Below, piece by piece: positions 1-9,367 of a stretch of 64,000 nucleotides of DNA. Within the stretch, counting starts at the first letter, position 1. Each line of letters starts with the position of its first letter. A model generated the notes under the pieces. It saw only the letters and a list, made by a program, of their open reading frames with translations. It was not told where the DNA came from and did not search any database. This DNA is from Flagellimonas sp. 389 (lineage in GTDB: Bacteria; Bacteroidota; Bacteroidia; Flavobacteriales; Flavobacteriaceae), in NCBI RefSeq assembly GCF_018449435.1, contig NZ_JAHCMU010000002.1, positions 186,001 to 250,000 on the forward strand. Reading direction: 5' to 3'. The translations under genes and the position numbers were made by a program.

Positions 1-604
1 CAATCTCGACCACATCTTCAAACGTTCTTCCCAATATATTGGCCGTATGTATAAAAGCTACTTCTCGTTCTGCATCATCCTTCTCTTCGTTCTGGACAAA
101 TTCTGCCAATTTCGTCCAGTCCCTTATGGTATCATTGCCTTCTTCGACCAAGACACGTTTGCATATTTTACCTGATTCGATAAACAGAAAGGTAAGGTGG
201 GTAAGTATATCGTAAATATCGCTTCTACCACGGGTAATCTCAATGTTCATCTGCTCATCATCGATACGATAGCAGTTTCTTCTCCGTTTTGGTGGTACTA
301 TTGCCTTTAGATGCGACTTAGAAAACCCTTCGTCCGAAGTCAAGTTAATGAACCTACACTCCTCAATGCCTTCTGGCAAACGTTCCAATACATATATAAG
401 CCCGTTGAGCTCTGCTTTATCTTCGGCCACCGAGCCGTAGATTTCTGGTCTTAATAGGAGCAAGGCATTACGCAATGCGTTCCCCGAAACACCCGAAGGC
501 TTATAAAATCCACGGTTGAGCAAGTGCCGCATGGTAATGTATAACCGTTCAATTGCGTTGGTAGACTCTTGGGCCCTGGTTGTTTGTTTTACTTTGTTTG
601 CCAT
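1..604 (-). CDS. DUF6909 family protein (3' end beyond window)
   Basis: The reading frame runs leftward from an ATG at 604 and stays open for 201 codons to the window edge, so the C-terminus is missing. The visible part starts MANKVKQTTRAQESTNAIER and is soluble, with no signal peptide or membrane segment. The stretch ITMRHLLNRGFYKPSGVSG and the later RGRSDIYDILTHLTFLFIESG resemble a conserved Bacteroidota protein that I know as DUF6909; its function is unknown. A perfect -7 box (TATTTTTG, minus strand, 619-626) lies 14 bases upstream of the ATG and supports this start. The GH3-like gene upstream ends at 664, so the two genes may be transcribed separately. Confidence 0.75.
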   Translation of the reverse strand, partial: MANKVKQTTRAQESTNAIERLYITMRHLLNRGFYKPSGVSGNALRNALLLLRPEIYGSVAEDKAELNGLIYVLERLPEGIEECRFINLTSDEGFSKSHLKAIVPPKRRRNCYRIDDEQMNIEITRGRSDIYDILTHLTFLFIESGKICKRVLVEEGNDTIRDWTKLAEFVQNEEKDDAEREVAFIHTANILGRTFEDVVEI

Positions 605-618
605 AATTAACTTCTTGA

Positions 619-626
619 CAAAAATA
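619..626 (-). promoter_or_regulatory. -7 box of the DUF6909 gene promoter
   Basis: Reading leftward the sequence is TATTTTTG, a full match to the Bacteroidota -7 consensus TAnnTTTG, 14 bases before the ATG at 604. I see no well-placed -33 TTG. Confidence 0.5.
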
Positions 627-663
627 CACGAATTCAAACGAAAGAAAACAGTTTGTCCAAAGT

Positions 664-2160
664 CTAAATCTGAAACTTGGCGAGACCATCAGCAACTTTT
701 CGGTCATTGGAAAGCCGCTGTACCTTATTTTGTCCGCCCAGCTTGCCAATAGACTTCATATAGTCTTGAAAACCACCTAATTTTATTTGAGTGATTTTTA
801 AAGGCTGAAGTATATTCCCTTCGATCAAATCCAAATAATAACTATTCTGTTGCAGCATACTTTGTTCTATGCATTCTGAAAATTTGGAAATTTCCGATGG
901 AGGTCTTTCAAATTCTATAAACCACTCATGGTAGGGTAGTTCACCATCTTCAGGAGAAGTTTGCGGGGCAACGGTAAACTCGTTTACCAAGGCATCTGTA
1001 TTTGAAACCGCTATTTTTAAAGCCTCTTCCACTTCTTTTGCTATAACATGTTCTCCAAATGCCGATATAAAATGTTTTATCCTTCCAGAAACAATAATTT
1101 TGTAAGGCTTCAACGAAATAAACTGAATGGTATCTCCAATGTTATAGGCCCAGAGCCCAGCATCCGTGGAAATAATGAGCACATAATCCACCTTCAATTC
1201 CACATCGGCTATGGTCAAACGTTTTACATCCTCATCAAAGAATTCGTCCGCTTTAATAAATTCATAAAATATTCCCGAATTGAGCAACAGTAGCATTCCC
1301 AATTCTTTTTGGGAATCTTGGTAGGCAAAAAAACCTTCACTCGCAGGAAATAGCTCAATACTATCCACCTTGCGTCCAATCAAATTCTCAAACTTGGCCC
1401 TATACGGTTCATAGTTTACACCTCCATATATAAAAAGTTGGAAATTTCTAAAAAGTTCACCAACCTTTTTTCCTGATTTTGTGTTGAGCTTTTCAAAATA
1501 CATTTGAACCCATGAAGGAATTCCCGCAATTACGGTCATATTCTCATTTTCAGTCTCTTCCACTACCTTTTCCACTTTGGTCTCCCAATCTTCGATACAA
1601 TTGGTTTCCCAACTTGGCAGTCTGTTTTTCTGAAGATAATTAGGAACGTAGTGCGCGGAAATACCCGAAAGGCGGCCTAATTTAATCCCTCCTTTTTCTT
1701 CCAGAATAGGACTCCCTTGAAGAAAAATCATCTTGCCATTAACAAAATCGGCATTGCCCGTTTCATGGATGTAATTTAAAATTGCGTTACGAGATGCCTC
1801 AACTTGGTGCTTTATGGATTCTTTGGTAATTGGAATATACTTTGCTCCAGAAGTTGTACCTGATGTTTTTGCAAAATATATAGGCTTTTCTGGCCAAAGA
1901 ACATCATCCTGTCCCGCAATTATGTTTTCAACATATCCCTTTAATGCTTCGTAATCTCTAACTGGTACTTTTTTCGCAAAATCAGCAAAGGTTTTAATAG
2001 CCGAAAAGTCATGGTCTTTACCAAATTGCGTTTCTTTTGCTTTGGTAATAAGGTGCTCAAAAACTTTTTGTTGTGTCCTTATGGGATTATCTGCCCATTT
2101 CGTTGTTTTTCTAACAATGTTCTTGGCGAAAAGTTTTGCGGCAAACGCTTTTAATGACAT
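664..2160 (-). CDS. GH3-family acyl-adenylating protein
   Basis: A 498-residue protein of the GH3 group of adenylate-forming enzymes, which activate a carboxylic acid with ATP and in plants conjugate it to an amino acid. The ATP-binding motif FAKTSGTTSGAK is at residues 96-107, followed by YGGVNYEPY, the LFPASEG motif in the middle and TDAGLWAYNIGDTIQF later, all typical of the fold. There is no signal peptide, so it should act in the cytosol. The start codon directly abuts the stop of the upstream M23 peptidase gene, so the two are co-transcribed. Bacterial GH3 proteins are common in Bacteroidota but their substrates are not established; a carboxylate-amine ligase role is inference. Confidence 0.88.
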   Translation of the reverse strand: MSLKAFAAKLFAKNIVRKTTKWADNPIRTQQKVFEHLITKAKETQFGKDHDFSAIKTFADFAKKVPVRDYEALKGYVENIIAGQDDVLWPEKPIYFAKTSGTTSGAKYIPITKESIKHQVEASRNAILNYIHETGNADFVNGKMIFLQGSPILEEKGGIKLGRLSGISAHYVPNYLQKNRLPSWETNCIEDWETKVEKVVEETENENMTVIAGIPSWVQMYFEKLNTKSGKKVGELFRNFQLFIYGGVNYEPYRAKFENLIGRKVDSIELFPASEGFFAYQDSQKELGMLLLLNSGIFYEFIKADEFFDEDVKRLTIADVELKVDYVLIISTDAGLWAYNIGDTIQFISLKPYKIIVSGRIKHFISAFGEHVIAKEVEEALKIAVSNTDALVNEFTVAPQTSPEDGELPYHEWFIEFERPPSEISKFSECIEQSMLQQNSYYLDLIEGNILQPLKITQIKLGGFQDYMKSIGKLGGQNKVQRLSNDRKVADGLAKFQI

Positions 2161-3030
2161 TTATTTAAAATCAAAATAATTCAAAGGGTCTACTGGTTTT
2201 CCAGCTTTCCATAATTCAAAATGAAGGTGTGGGCCTGTGGTCAATTTGCCTGTATTACCAATTGATGCAATAACTTCTCCTGCACGCACCAAATCCCCTT
2301 GCGACTTGGTCAAAGAGCCATTGTGCTTATAAACAGAGGTAAGATTATCTTGATGCTTTACAATGATAACATAACCTGTTTCTGTAGTCCATTCGGAAAA
2401 CAAAACGGTGCCATTAGCTATTGATTTTACTGGGGAATCTTTAGGTGCGACCACATCAACGGCAAAGTGCTTGTTCTTTGGGTCGAATTTTTGTGAGACC
2501 GTTCCATTAATGGGAGAAAACAACAAGGTCTCCACATTTTCGATATTTCTTTCAAAAAGATTGTATTTATCTTCTAATTCAACCTCTTCGCGCAAGAGCA
2601 AGTCTTCTCTTATGGGGGTTAAGTCTATAGTGGATGGATCTAGTTTAAATTTTTCAAACAGTGAATCACGATTCGTTTCATTATTTTCAATATCTCCTCG
2701 CAATACTAGACGAACGTTATCTAAATACCTATTGGTATAATTCAAAACAGTGACCAATGAATCCGTTTTATAGGTAAGTTCCGTGGCCTGTCTTTTCAAT
2801 CTTGTAGAAGAGTACCCCGGTATGTATTCTCTAAGCGGTGTAAATGCAATGAAGAGTGTGGTAAGCCCTATCAATACAATAATAAAAAGAGTTCCTGTGA
2901 CAAAAACGTTCAATCTGCTTAGTTTAAAAGATATCTTTTCTTCAAAAGTATTCTCGTTGAGTATGACCAAGCGATACTTGTGCAATAACTTGCGTTTTAT
3001 CTCTTTTCTCTTTCTCTTGTCCTTTCCCAT
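2161..3030 (-). CDS. M23 family metallopeptidase, membrane-anchored
   Basis: A peptidoglycan endopeptidase of the LytM/M23 family, 289 residues from the chosen ATG at 3030. A basic N-terminus (MGKDKRKRKEIKRK) precedes one membrane segment at about residues 40-63, a helical stalk, and a C-terminal M23 domain. The zinc ligands are visible as HFAVD (about 188-192) and the HLHFELW motif (HLH about 268-270), so the enzyme looks active. The frame is open up to 3039, but an upstream -7 box at 3037-3044 overlaps that earlier ATG, so 3030 is preferred. It probably remodels cell wall cross-links from the periplasmic side. The GH3-like gene follows without a gap. Confidence 0.9.
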   Translation of the reverse strand: MGKDKRKRKEIKRKLLHKYRLVILNENTFEEKISFKLSRLNVFVTGTLFIIVLIGLTTLFIAFTPLREYIPGYSSTRLKRQATELTYKTDSLVTVLNYTNRYLDNVRLVLRGDIENNETNRDSLFEKFKLDPSTIDLTPIREDLLLREEVELEDKYNLFERNIENVETLLFSPINGTVSQKFDPKNKHFAVDVVAPKDSPVKSIANGTVLFSEWTTETGYVIIVKHQDNLTSVYKHNGSLTKSQGDLVRAGEVIASIGNTGKLTTGPHLHFELWKAGKPVDPLNYFDFK

Positions 3031-3036
3031 AATGAA

Positions 3037-3044
3037 CAAAGATA
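3037..3044 (-). promoter_or_regulatory. -7 box of the M23/GH3 operon
   Basis: TATCTTTG on the minus strand matches TAnnTTTG exactly. Only six bases separate it from the ATG at 3030, so the message may be nearly leaderless; this decides against the in-frame ATG at 3039. Confidence 0.5.
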
Positions 3045-3310
3045 ACTTTAGATTTTAATTTTGGTGTTAAGCTTTTTACAATGAACTAACCTTGAGTCGT
3101 TCTTTTCTATATGAATTTCGCATTTTATACTATAATTTCACCTTTTTTTACTTTTCTTGCCTTTGCTATGTCTATAAATAATGGGTTAAATACACAACAA
3201 AGGTTTTCTATGAAGGCCATAAACAATCTTAGACACTAATTTTCGTTAATACCTAGAGCCTTAAGGTTCTTTTTAGTAATTTTACCTTTCACTTTAAAAG
3301 TATTGATACT

Positions 3311-3505
3311 ATGATTGCTCAAACTATTTATCTTGGTATGCTTGGCCCATGGCAAATTGTACTTATCGTACTGGTAGTTCTTTTGCTTTTTGGAGGAAAA
3401 AAGATTCCCGAACTTATGAGAGGTTTGGGCAGTGGTATAAAAGAGTTTAAAGACGCATCAAAAGAAGAGGAGAAATTGGAGGGCGGCAAAGAGTCCGAAT
3501 CTTAA
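3311..3505 (+). CDS. tatA: Sec-independent translocase subunit TatA/TatE
   Basis: A 64-residue protein with the TatA plan: a short periplasmic N-terminus, one membrane helix ([20 protein letters not shown]), the conserved [13 protein letters not shown] hinge, an amphipathic helix, and a charged acidic/lysine tail rich in glutamate. TatA oligomers form the pore of the twin-arginine system, which exports folded proteins across the inner membrane. It stands alone, without tatB or tatC next to it, as is common in Bacteroidota where tatC is elsewhere. A one-mismatch -7 box (TACCTTTC, 3283-3290) lies upstream. Confidence 0.93.
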   Translation: MIAQTIYLGMLGPWQIVLIVLVVLLLFGGKKIPELMRGLGSGIKEFKDASKEEEKLEGGKESES

Positions 3506-3740
3506 TTCCCGCACCACAAGTAATCCCTTTCCAATTCCAGTGTCTTGTGTCTTGTGTCTACAGGCATTACTGCGTATAACCTTATTTATACTGCCTACAC
3601 GCTACAAATACACCCTTTCACAACAAAAAGTTATTTTAGGTACGTCGTTGTTCTATTTTAGCGTTTGAAACTTACGTTAAATGCAGATTGCCCCGTTTAA
3701 AACTGGTTTTTCTTACGAGGCACTGTTCAGATGGAGTATT

Positions 3741-5810
3741 ATGAAATATCTGATATCAACCTTATCTCTTTTGCTTGTAACAGGATTACAGGCGCAATCT
3801 ATTTCCTTTTTGCAGTTCGATGACGAAGAGGCTTCAAATGATGCATTTGTTGAATCTTCCAGAACAAAACTTATTCAACAACTAGATAACGTTGAAGACA
3901 AAAAATTAGCACGATTTATACGTAAAAAAGGAGCTTCGGAAAGGTTGATCAAAAAAGCGGATGCGCTTTTTGAAAAAATGTGGTATGCCGAAGCTGCTAA
4001 AATTTATGATATTGTTCTAGAAAAAAGTAATGAAGTACATACCTTCAAGTTGCTTTCTAAAGCAGGTGATTCCCATTATTACAGTGGCAACTTGGAAAAA
4101 TCCTATAAGTGGTACCATGAACTTTACGAATCCTATACTGATCGCATAACCGAAGAAACATTTTTTAAATATGCACATGCCCTTAAGGGTACTGGCCGTT
4201 ATAGAAGGGCCGCTAAACTCACCAAGGAGTTCAAGGAAAAAAGAGAAATGACCGAGAAAGAGTTCGAAAAAGAAATTAAGGCTTTAAACGGAAGAGCCTT
4301 GGTCGATATAAAAAATGTGTCGATAAATTCTGAATATTCCGATTTCTCTCCAATGTTCTACAATGGTAACGAGGTCATCTTTACATCGGCCAAAGATTCT
4401 TCTTTCCTGACCACAAGAAATTATAAATGGAACAATCAACCTTTTCTTGACCTGTACACGGCCAAGAAAAATGAAGCTGATGGAGATTTAATGAACGCCA
4501 AAAAGTTTTCTAAAAATATCAATACAAAATATCACGAGGCTTCTACCTCTTTTTCACCTGACCACAAAACTATCTATTTCACCAGAAATAATTATGGAAA
4601 AAAACTAAAGCGTGGAAAGAATGGCATCAATCACCTTAAAATTTATCAATCTAGTTTTATCGATAATATATGGACCAAGGCTAAAAGTGTCTCTTTTAAC
4701 AGTGAAAACTATTCCAACGGACATCCAGCTATAAGCCCAGACGGAAAAAGAATGTATTTTGTGTCGGACAGGCCAGGTGGTTATGGGCTTACAGATGTTT
4801 ATGTAGTAGATATTCTGGAAGATGGTACGTTCTCAGAACCAAAAAATCTAGGTCGAAACATCAATACCGATAAAAAGGAAATGTTTCCTTTTATTACGGA
4901 AAACGCACTTTATTTCTCATCCGATAGAGTCATGGGCGTTGGTGGACTGGACGTGTACAAAGCAGACTATGCTAACGATGTTTTTGGAACGGCCACGAAT
5001 TTGGGCACGCCAATTAATAGTACACGGGACGACTTCTCTTATATCATTAATGAAGAAACTCAACAGGGCTACTTCGCTTCCAACAGAGAAGGTGGTAAAG
5101 GAGATGACGACATTTACTCCTTTAAAAACATAGTCAATCTAAATGCTATTTCTGGGGTTATTAAAGATGTAGAGACTGGAGAAGCCCTTTCAGAAGCGAC
5201 CGTTACCTTAATTGATAGAGATAATGTCTGGGTAGCCGAAACCACGACAGCACTCGATGGCTCTTTTGTATTTGAAAACCTTGACCCGCTTTCTAAATAC
5301 ACTATAAACACAGTTAAAAAAGAGTATGAAGAACAAAGCACATTAGTTTCCACAAGGGACAATGAAGGTGTTACTGTAACACAATCCTTAAAACCAATGG
5401 AAATCTTAATTGCTAAGGAAAATGATGTGCTTGTAGAGGAGAAGGGTGTACTTAAATTTGAAACCGAGACCATCTATTTTGATTTTGATAGGTTTACGAT
5501 TAAAAAACAAGCTGCCTCGGAATTGGATAAGCTTGTCGAGGTCATGAAGGAAAATCCAAGCATGGTCATCAAGATTGAATCCCATACCGATGCTATAGGA
5601 AATCGCAGCTACAACAAATACCTCTCTGACAAACGTGCCAAATCTACTAAAGCCTATATTGTATCTCAAGGGATAGATACTTCCAGAATAGAAAGCGCAA
5701 TAGGATATGGAGAAGAAAAACTATTGAACGGCTGTGAGGATGGAACACCATGTGCCGCCGCCGAACATAGAAAAAACAGACGCTCAGAGTTTATTATTGT
5801 AGAAATGTAG
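3741..5810 (+). CDS. OmpA family protein with PD40 repeats
   Basis: An outer-membrane-associated protein of 689 residues from the ATG at 3741, which opens a signal peptide (MKYLISTLSLLLVTGLQAQ); the open frame 60 bases longer lacks one at its start. An N-terminal helical TPR-like part is followed by PD40/WD40-like beta-propeller strands (ISPDGKRMYFVSDRPGG and relatives), a carboxypeptidase-regulatory-like beta domain (ISGVIKDVETGEALSEATVT), and a C-terminal OmpA domain with the peptidoglycan-binding core (IESHTDAIGNRSYNKYLSDKRA). The order is that of flavobacterial OmpA/PD40 proteins, which often occur with PorP/SprF proteins; here it is monocistronic. It probably links the outer membrane to peptidoglycan. 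Confidence 0.88.
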   Translation: MKYLISTLSLLLVTGLQAQSISFLQFDDEEASNDAFVESSRTKLIQQLDNVEDKKLARFIRKKGASERLIKKADALFEKMWYAEAAKIYDIVLEKSNEVHTFKLLSKAGDSHYYSGNLEKSYKWYHELYESYTDRITEETFFKYAHALKGTGRYRRAAKLTKEFKEKREMTEKEFEKEIKALNGRALVDIKNVSINSEYSDFSPMFYNGNEVIFTSAKDSSFLTTRNYKWNNQPFLDLYTAKKNEADGDLMNAKKFSKNINTKYHEASTSFSPDHKTIYFTRNNYGKKLKRGKNGINHLKIYQSSFIDNIWTKAKSVSFNSENYSNGHPAISPDGKRMYFVSDRPGGYGLTDVYVVDILEDGTFSEPKNLGRNINTDKKEMFPFITENALYFSSDRVMGVGGLDVYKADYANDVFGTATNLGTPINSTRDDFSYIINEETQQGYFASNREGGKGDDDIYSFKNIVNLNAISGVIKDVETGEALSEATVTLIDRDNVWVAETTTALDGSFVFENLDPLSKYTINTVKKEYEEQSTLVSTRDNEGVTVTQSLKPMEILIAKENDVLVEEKGVLKFETETIYFDFDRFTIKKQAASELDKLVEVMKENPSMVIKIESHTDAIGNRSYNKYLSDKRAKSTKAYIVSQGIDTSRIESAIGYGEEKLLNGCEDGTPCAAAEHRKNRRSEFIIVEM

Positions 5811-6464
5811 GTTCGTTGTTCAAAATTGCTTTTTTACACCGGTATCCTTCATCTTGTAATTGAAAACTTTGTGCCCAGAGCTATTCGCTTCATGCCGAAC
5901 CTTTCTATCAGTAATAGAACACAAACGTTCAAAACCTTCACCTTTTACCTATCCACAAAAAACTTTGCCCCTCATACTTCAAATCACCCGCCGTCGGTCA
6001 TCCGTCAAAAAAACTTCCCACTTCGTATTTCGTAACTCGTACTTCGAATCATGTAAAACCCCTCAACCAATAACTAATTCCCTTATCCTAACCCCTAAAA
6101 CCTCCATTCGTCAACTCAAAAGGGGCATTCGTCAATTTAAGGTATTTATAAACCTGAAGTCTTCTTTACTTTAGCCTCATACATTACCAATTTTTTCATG
6201 TGATTGCTTAATATGACGAACCCTTGGCTCCTTGGCCGGGGGTTTGTTTTTTATATAATAAGCTTAAAAAGCAGCAAAACGGATTTTATATCGACATATT
6301 GTAAATCAACAGTTGTATTTTATCGATAAAACCCTGTGGTTCGTGGGTTTTTCAATAAAGCCGTCGGCTTTCATCACAATTTTTTTGCCTTTCATCTTAT
6401 AGTTTTCTCACCACACAATGAAAACTTAATCTTTGCCCTGTCTTTAAATCTTAAATGCATACAT
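5811..6464. other. 650-base intergenic spacer
   Basis: No convincing coding frame; short open frames here have no signal, domain or composition support. The stretch 6000-6130 is low-complexity, with short reiterated words such as acttcgtatttcg and cctaacccctaaa. A terminator-like hairpin sits at 6219-6250 and a weaker CCC/GGG hairpin with a T run at 6328-6352. Confidence 0.5.
6219..6250 (+). terminator. Terminator-like hairpin in the spacer
   Basis: Arms AACCCTTGGC (6219-6228) and GCCGGGGGTT (6235-6244) pair over ten positions including two G-T pairs, with a six-base loop, followed by TGTTTTTT. It lies 400 bases beyond the OmpA-like gene, so it may end a long 3' UTR or a separate small RNA. 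Confidence 0.4.
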
Positions 6465-6635
6465 ATGAAAAATTTACTACTTGTTAAAGAGATATATCTA
6501 GAAGGTTTCCGTAACCTTGGACATATTCTAATAAAAAAATATTTTAAGGTATTTGCATGGTTCAGTTTTGTCATGTTCTTTATCGTACTTTATGCTTTTG
6601 TCTACCGGATTGCAACAGGATTCGCTTTTGACTAG
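6465..6635 (+). CDS. Small conserved membrane protein (DUF6747-like)
   Basis: A 56-residue protein from the ATG at 6465, preceded by an AT-rich leader. It starts MKNLLLVKEIYLEGFRNLGH, a basic amphipathic N-terminus, then has one membrane helix (FAWFSFVMFFIVLYAFVYRI) and the end ATGFAFD. It resembles a short flavobacterial protein that I recall as DUF6747, of unknown function; the family name is from memory. The open frame extends upstream to 6336 but that part is not protein-like. A strong hairpin terminator follows 18 bases after the stop. Confidence 0.65.
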   Translation: MKNLLLVKEIYLEGFRNLGHILIKKYFKVFAWFSFVMFFIVLYAFVYRIATGFAFD

Positions 6636-6653
6636 GAAACAATTAGCAGCAAC

Positions 6654-6687
6654 AAAAAGCCCGGTTCATTTACGAACCGGGCTTTTT
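6654..6687. terminator. Bidirectional intrinsic terminator
   Basis: A perfect 14-base stem, AAAAAGCCCGGTTC / GAACCGGGCTTTTT, with a six-base loop, bounded by A and T runs. It lies between two convergent genes (stop at 6635, stop at 6713) and can serve both strands. Confidence 0.9.
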
Positions 6688-6712
6688 GTTTTATCAGAAA
6701 TAGTTGTTGACT

Positions 6713-7711
6713 CTAGGATCCTTGATCAAATTCCACAGTTTTTAAAATGGCCTCCAATTCAAACATATAATCACGTTTTTCTGCGGAGGGAGCAAATGTA
6801 AATCCTTCTAAAACAAGCTTTCTATTGTTTTGCTTATCATTGATAATATAGGTCAAAAAAGGCCCTGCCATTGGATATCCGTTGATTTCCCAAATTCCTC
6901 TAACTTCTGCTGCTTTCTTGCCTCCAATTTCTACCGGAGCAATATAGGGAGCAAAGGCTTTTTCGGTCATCATATAGGTTTTCTTTCCTGGCACATCTGG
7001 TCCGGGAATATACTTTCTACCAATGGAATCCCTCATTTTGACGATATCATCAACAAAAGTGGAGTCGTTGTCAAAAGCATTCCATGGCATTTCATATGCA
7101 ATGATATTCATATATCCTTTGGGAATCTGTATGTCCATCCATATGAAGTTTTTTTCACGCTTCCCTACTTTATATAAAGAGGGTACTTTTAAAACTATAT
7201 TGAATTCCTTGTTAAGCGCGTCATCCTTGCTCAAAGAGCGCATAAACCTGTTTTGAGCTTCTGAAATTTCCACTCCTTTAAAGGCTTCTATAGCCTTATC
7301 CGCCAAAGCATCAATATTCCCCGCAAGGTCATTATAGGTTTCACCTTTGACCACTGCTATTCTTTGGGGTTTAGCGTATACATCGGACTTTATATGAGCG
7401 AGTGACAGTGTATCCTGTTCTACATATAGTACCGATCTGGAATATGCGGTCGCTCCTTTAAAAACTTGAGTTGGAATATGGGTTATGGTAAACTTGGGTT
7501 CTCCCTGCGGCAACCCTAGTACAGGTGCGGCAAAATGCTCCCTAATCTTGTCACCGACACCGCCTTTCCATAGTTCAGTGTCCATTACGACCATAAGGGA
7601 ATTAATCCCCCCTGTAGAGGGTGGAAGAAATCGCTCCTTTGGTCCCGTATCTTTACATGATAATAGCATCACCATACAAATGGTGAACAATAGTGGTCCT
7701 GATTTTTTCAT
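6713..7711 (-). CDS. DUF4837 family lipoprotein
   Basis: A 332-residue lipoprotein: a short signal peptide (MKKSGPLLFTICMVMLL) ends in a lipobox with cysteine at SCKD. The mature part contains GGINSLMVVMDTELWKGGVGD and REHFAAPVLGLPQGEPKF, the conserved start of the Bacteroidota DUF4837 family, whose role is unknown. It is the last gene of a leftward group with pgk and the LysM transglycosylase, 12 bases after the latter, which hints at an envelope role. A shared terminator lies just downstream. Confidence 0.88.
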   Translation of the reverse strand: MKKSGPLLFTICMVMLLSCKDTGPKERFLPPSTGGINSLMVVMDTELWKGGVGDKIREHFAAPVLGLPQGEPKFTITHIPTQVFKGATAYSRSVLYVEQDTLSLAHIKSDVYAKPQRIAVVKGETYNDLAGNIDALADKAIEAFKGVEISEAQNRFMRSLSKDDALNKEFNIVLKVPSLYKVGKREKNFIWMDIQIPKGYMNIIAYEMPWNAFDNDSTFVDDIVKMRDSIGRKYIPGPDVPGKKTYMMTEKAFAPYIAPVEIGGKKAAEVRGIWEINGYPMAGPFLTYIINDKQNNRKLVLEGFTFAPSAEKRDYMFELEAILKTVEFDQGS

Positions 7712-7723
7712 CTTGTGTTAAAT

Positions 7724-9367
7724 TTACGAAGAACAATCGCACAATTTTAGTTTTGTGCCTGGTTTTAGATTGTTACCACTAAGACCGTTCCATTCTCGTA
7801 AATTATCAATAGAAATACCTGGATATTTTCTTGAAATAGTCCAGAGTGAATCGCCTTCCTTTACAGTATGTACTTTTGAACCATCTGCTAGCGTTACTGA
7901 AGATGTTGATTTTGACGTTTTGGTTTTGGCCGTTACTTGTTTGGCAACGTATGGTTTTCTAGGGAAAATAGTAAGCCGTTGCCCTACCCTTAAATTATTG
8001 CTCCGTAAACCGTTCCATCTTTTTATCTGACTCACACCAACACCATACCGCTCTGCAATTTTTCCTAAGTAATCCCCACTTCTAACCTTATACCTAACCT
8101 GATTTTTTGCTACGGTCAATTGTGGAAGGGGTTTCTCCAGAGAATCCAGTTCTTTTTTCGCATAGGCATAGATAGCATCTTCATTGCTCACAAATTTTCC
8201 GATTTTGGTCACTGGCAATCGAAGCGTGTACGTCTTACCTTCTATTTTTGGGATGATATTAAGCTTATACGCAGGATTCAGCATTTCCAGCTCTTCCGTA
8301 CTGATATCCACTAATTTTGAAATTTGGTCAAAAGTGATAAAATTTTTTACATGTACGGTGTCCGTTTCAAAATAAGGTCTATCTGCTTTTTTGTATTGGA
8401 GTCCATGTTCTTCGGCATATTCGAAAATATACATCGTTGCCAAAAACGCCGGCAAATATCCTGCTGTTTCACGTGGAAGATTTCTACGGATATTCCAATA
8501 ATTTTTATAGCCGCCAGAACGCCTGATTGCCTTGTTTACATTACCTGGGCCAGAGTTATATGCGGCAAGGGCCAAATCCCAATCGTTAAAAATGTTATGT
8601 AGTTTTGACAAATATTTACTGGCCGCCTTGGTAGCTAAGATGGGGTCGTTTCGCTCATCCACGTAACTGCTAACATCCAAATTGTACATTTTTCCTGTAC
8701 TGTACATAAACTGCCAAAGGCCCTTGGCACCAACCCGTGACTTGGCGCGTGGGTTTAACGCTGATTCTATTATCGCCAAATATTTTATTTCCAGTGGAAT
8801 ATTATGGTTGTCCAGTTCTTGTTCAAAAAGTGGGAAATAAAACTGGCTGGCCGTTAGCATCCGCTGCATTAAATCCTTTTTCCTTGTCAAGAATGATTTT
8901 ATGACACTTTCCAACGATGGGTTGTAGGCAATATTAAAAGGTGTTTTCTCATCGATTCTGGCCAATCGTGCTTTTAAAGTATCTGTTGGTAAATCCAACA
9001 ACGTAGTCTCTTCGTTATTTGGGTTTTGAACCTCCAAGAGCATTTCACTGAACAATTGTGCGCTATTGTGCAACTCCTTTAGCCACAAACTGTCGTATCT
9101 TCTGGCTTCTTCTAAATCTTGCAATTTAAATCCTTCTTCCCCTTTTAATTCAACTAAGCCCTTCTCACCATCGATTGTATTTTCCGTTGCTTTTAGTTGT
9201 AAGGGCACTATCTCCTTTGCAGAAACAGAATCGCTCTGAGCATTCGTTATTTTTAATGTTGTATTGCCCGTTTGTTTTACTCCAATGGAATCTTGTACTT
9301 GTGCTACGAGCAATTGTATTGAAAGAAGAAGAGCTACTATTGTAACCGTTTTTAAGTTTTGATTCAT
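7724..9367 (-). CDS. MltD-like lytic transglycosylase with two LysM domains
   Basis: A secreted peptidoglycan lyase of 547 residues from the ATG at 9367, chosen because it opens a signal peptide (MNQNLKTVTIVALLLSIQLLVAQ); 29 more codons upstream are open but unlike a leader. The SLT domain shows the catalytic glutamate in YLAIIESALNPRA, then GAKGLWQFM, LALAAYNSGPGNV and LPRETAGY, the MltD signature series. Two LysM domains follow at the C-terminus (VRSGDYLGKIAERYGV and VKEGDSLWTISRKYPG), which bind glycan chains. The gene sits between pgk and the DUF4837 lipoprotein on one strand. The codons for LPRETAGY overlap a parS-like word at 8465-8480. Confidence 0.92.
   Translation of the reverse strand: MNQNLKTVTIVALLLSIQLLVAQVQDSIGVKQTGNTTLKITNAQSDSVSAKEIVPLQLKATENTIDGEKGLVELKGEEGFKLQDLEEARRYDSLWLKELHNSAQLFSEMLLEVQNPNNEETTLLDLPTDTLKARLARIDEKTPFNIAYNPSLESVIKSFLTRKKDLMQRMLTASQFYFPLFEQELDNHNIPLEIKYLAIIESALNPRAKSRVGAKGLWQFMYSTGKMYNLDVSSYVDERNDPILATKAASKYLSKLHNIFNDWDLALAAYNSGPGNVNKAIRRSGGYKNYWNIRRNLPRETAGYLPAFLATMYIFEYAEEHGLQYKKADRPYFETDTVHVKNFITFDQISKLVDISTEELEMLNPAYKLNIIPKIEGKTYTLRLPVTKIGKFVSNEDAIYAYAKKELDSLEKPLPQLTVAKNQVRYKVRSGDYLGKIAERYGVGVSQIKRWNGLRSNNLRVGQRLTIFPRKPYVAKQVTAKTKTSKSTSSVTLADGSKVHTVKEGDSLWTISRKYPGISIDNLREWNGLSGNNLKPGTKLKLCDCSS
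8465..8480. other. parS-like word within the transglycosylase gene
   Basis: TGTTTCACGTGGAAGA differs at one inner-arm base from the parS form TGTTTCACGTGGAACA. It lies in codons of a highly conserved protein motif (LPRETAGY), so protein selection alone could explain it; weak candidate. Confidence 0.25.

Noticed and set aside
3681-3740. Upstream extension of the OmpA-like protein by 20 residues
   Set aside because: The downstream ATG starts a clear signal peptide; the extension would bury it.
5826-6174. Two overlapping open frames downstream of the OmpA-like gene
   Set aside because: Low-complexity composition, no leader or domain; the DNA looks like a decayed spacer.
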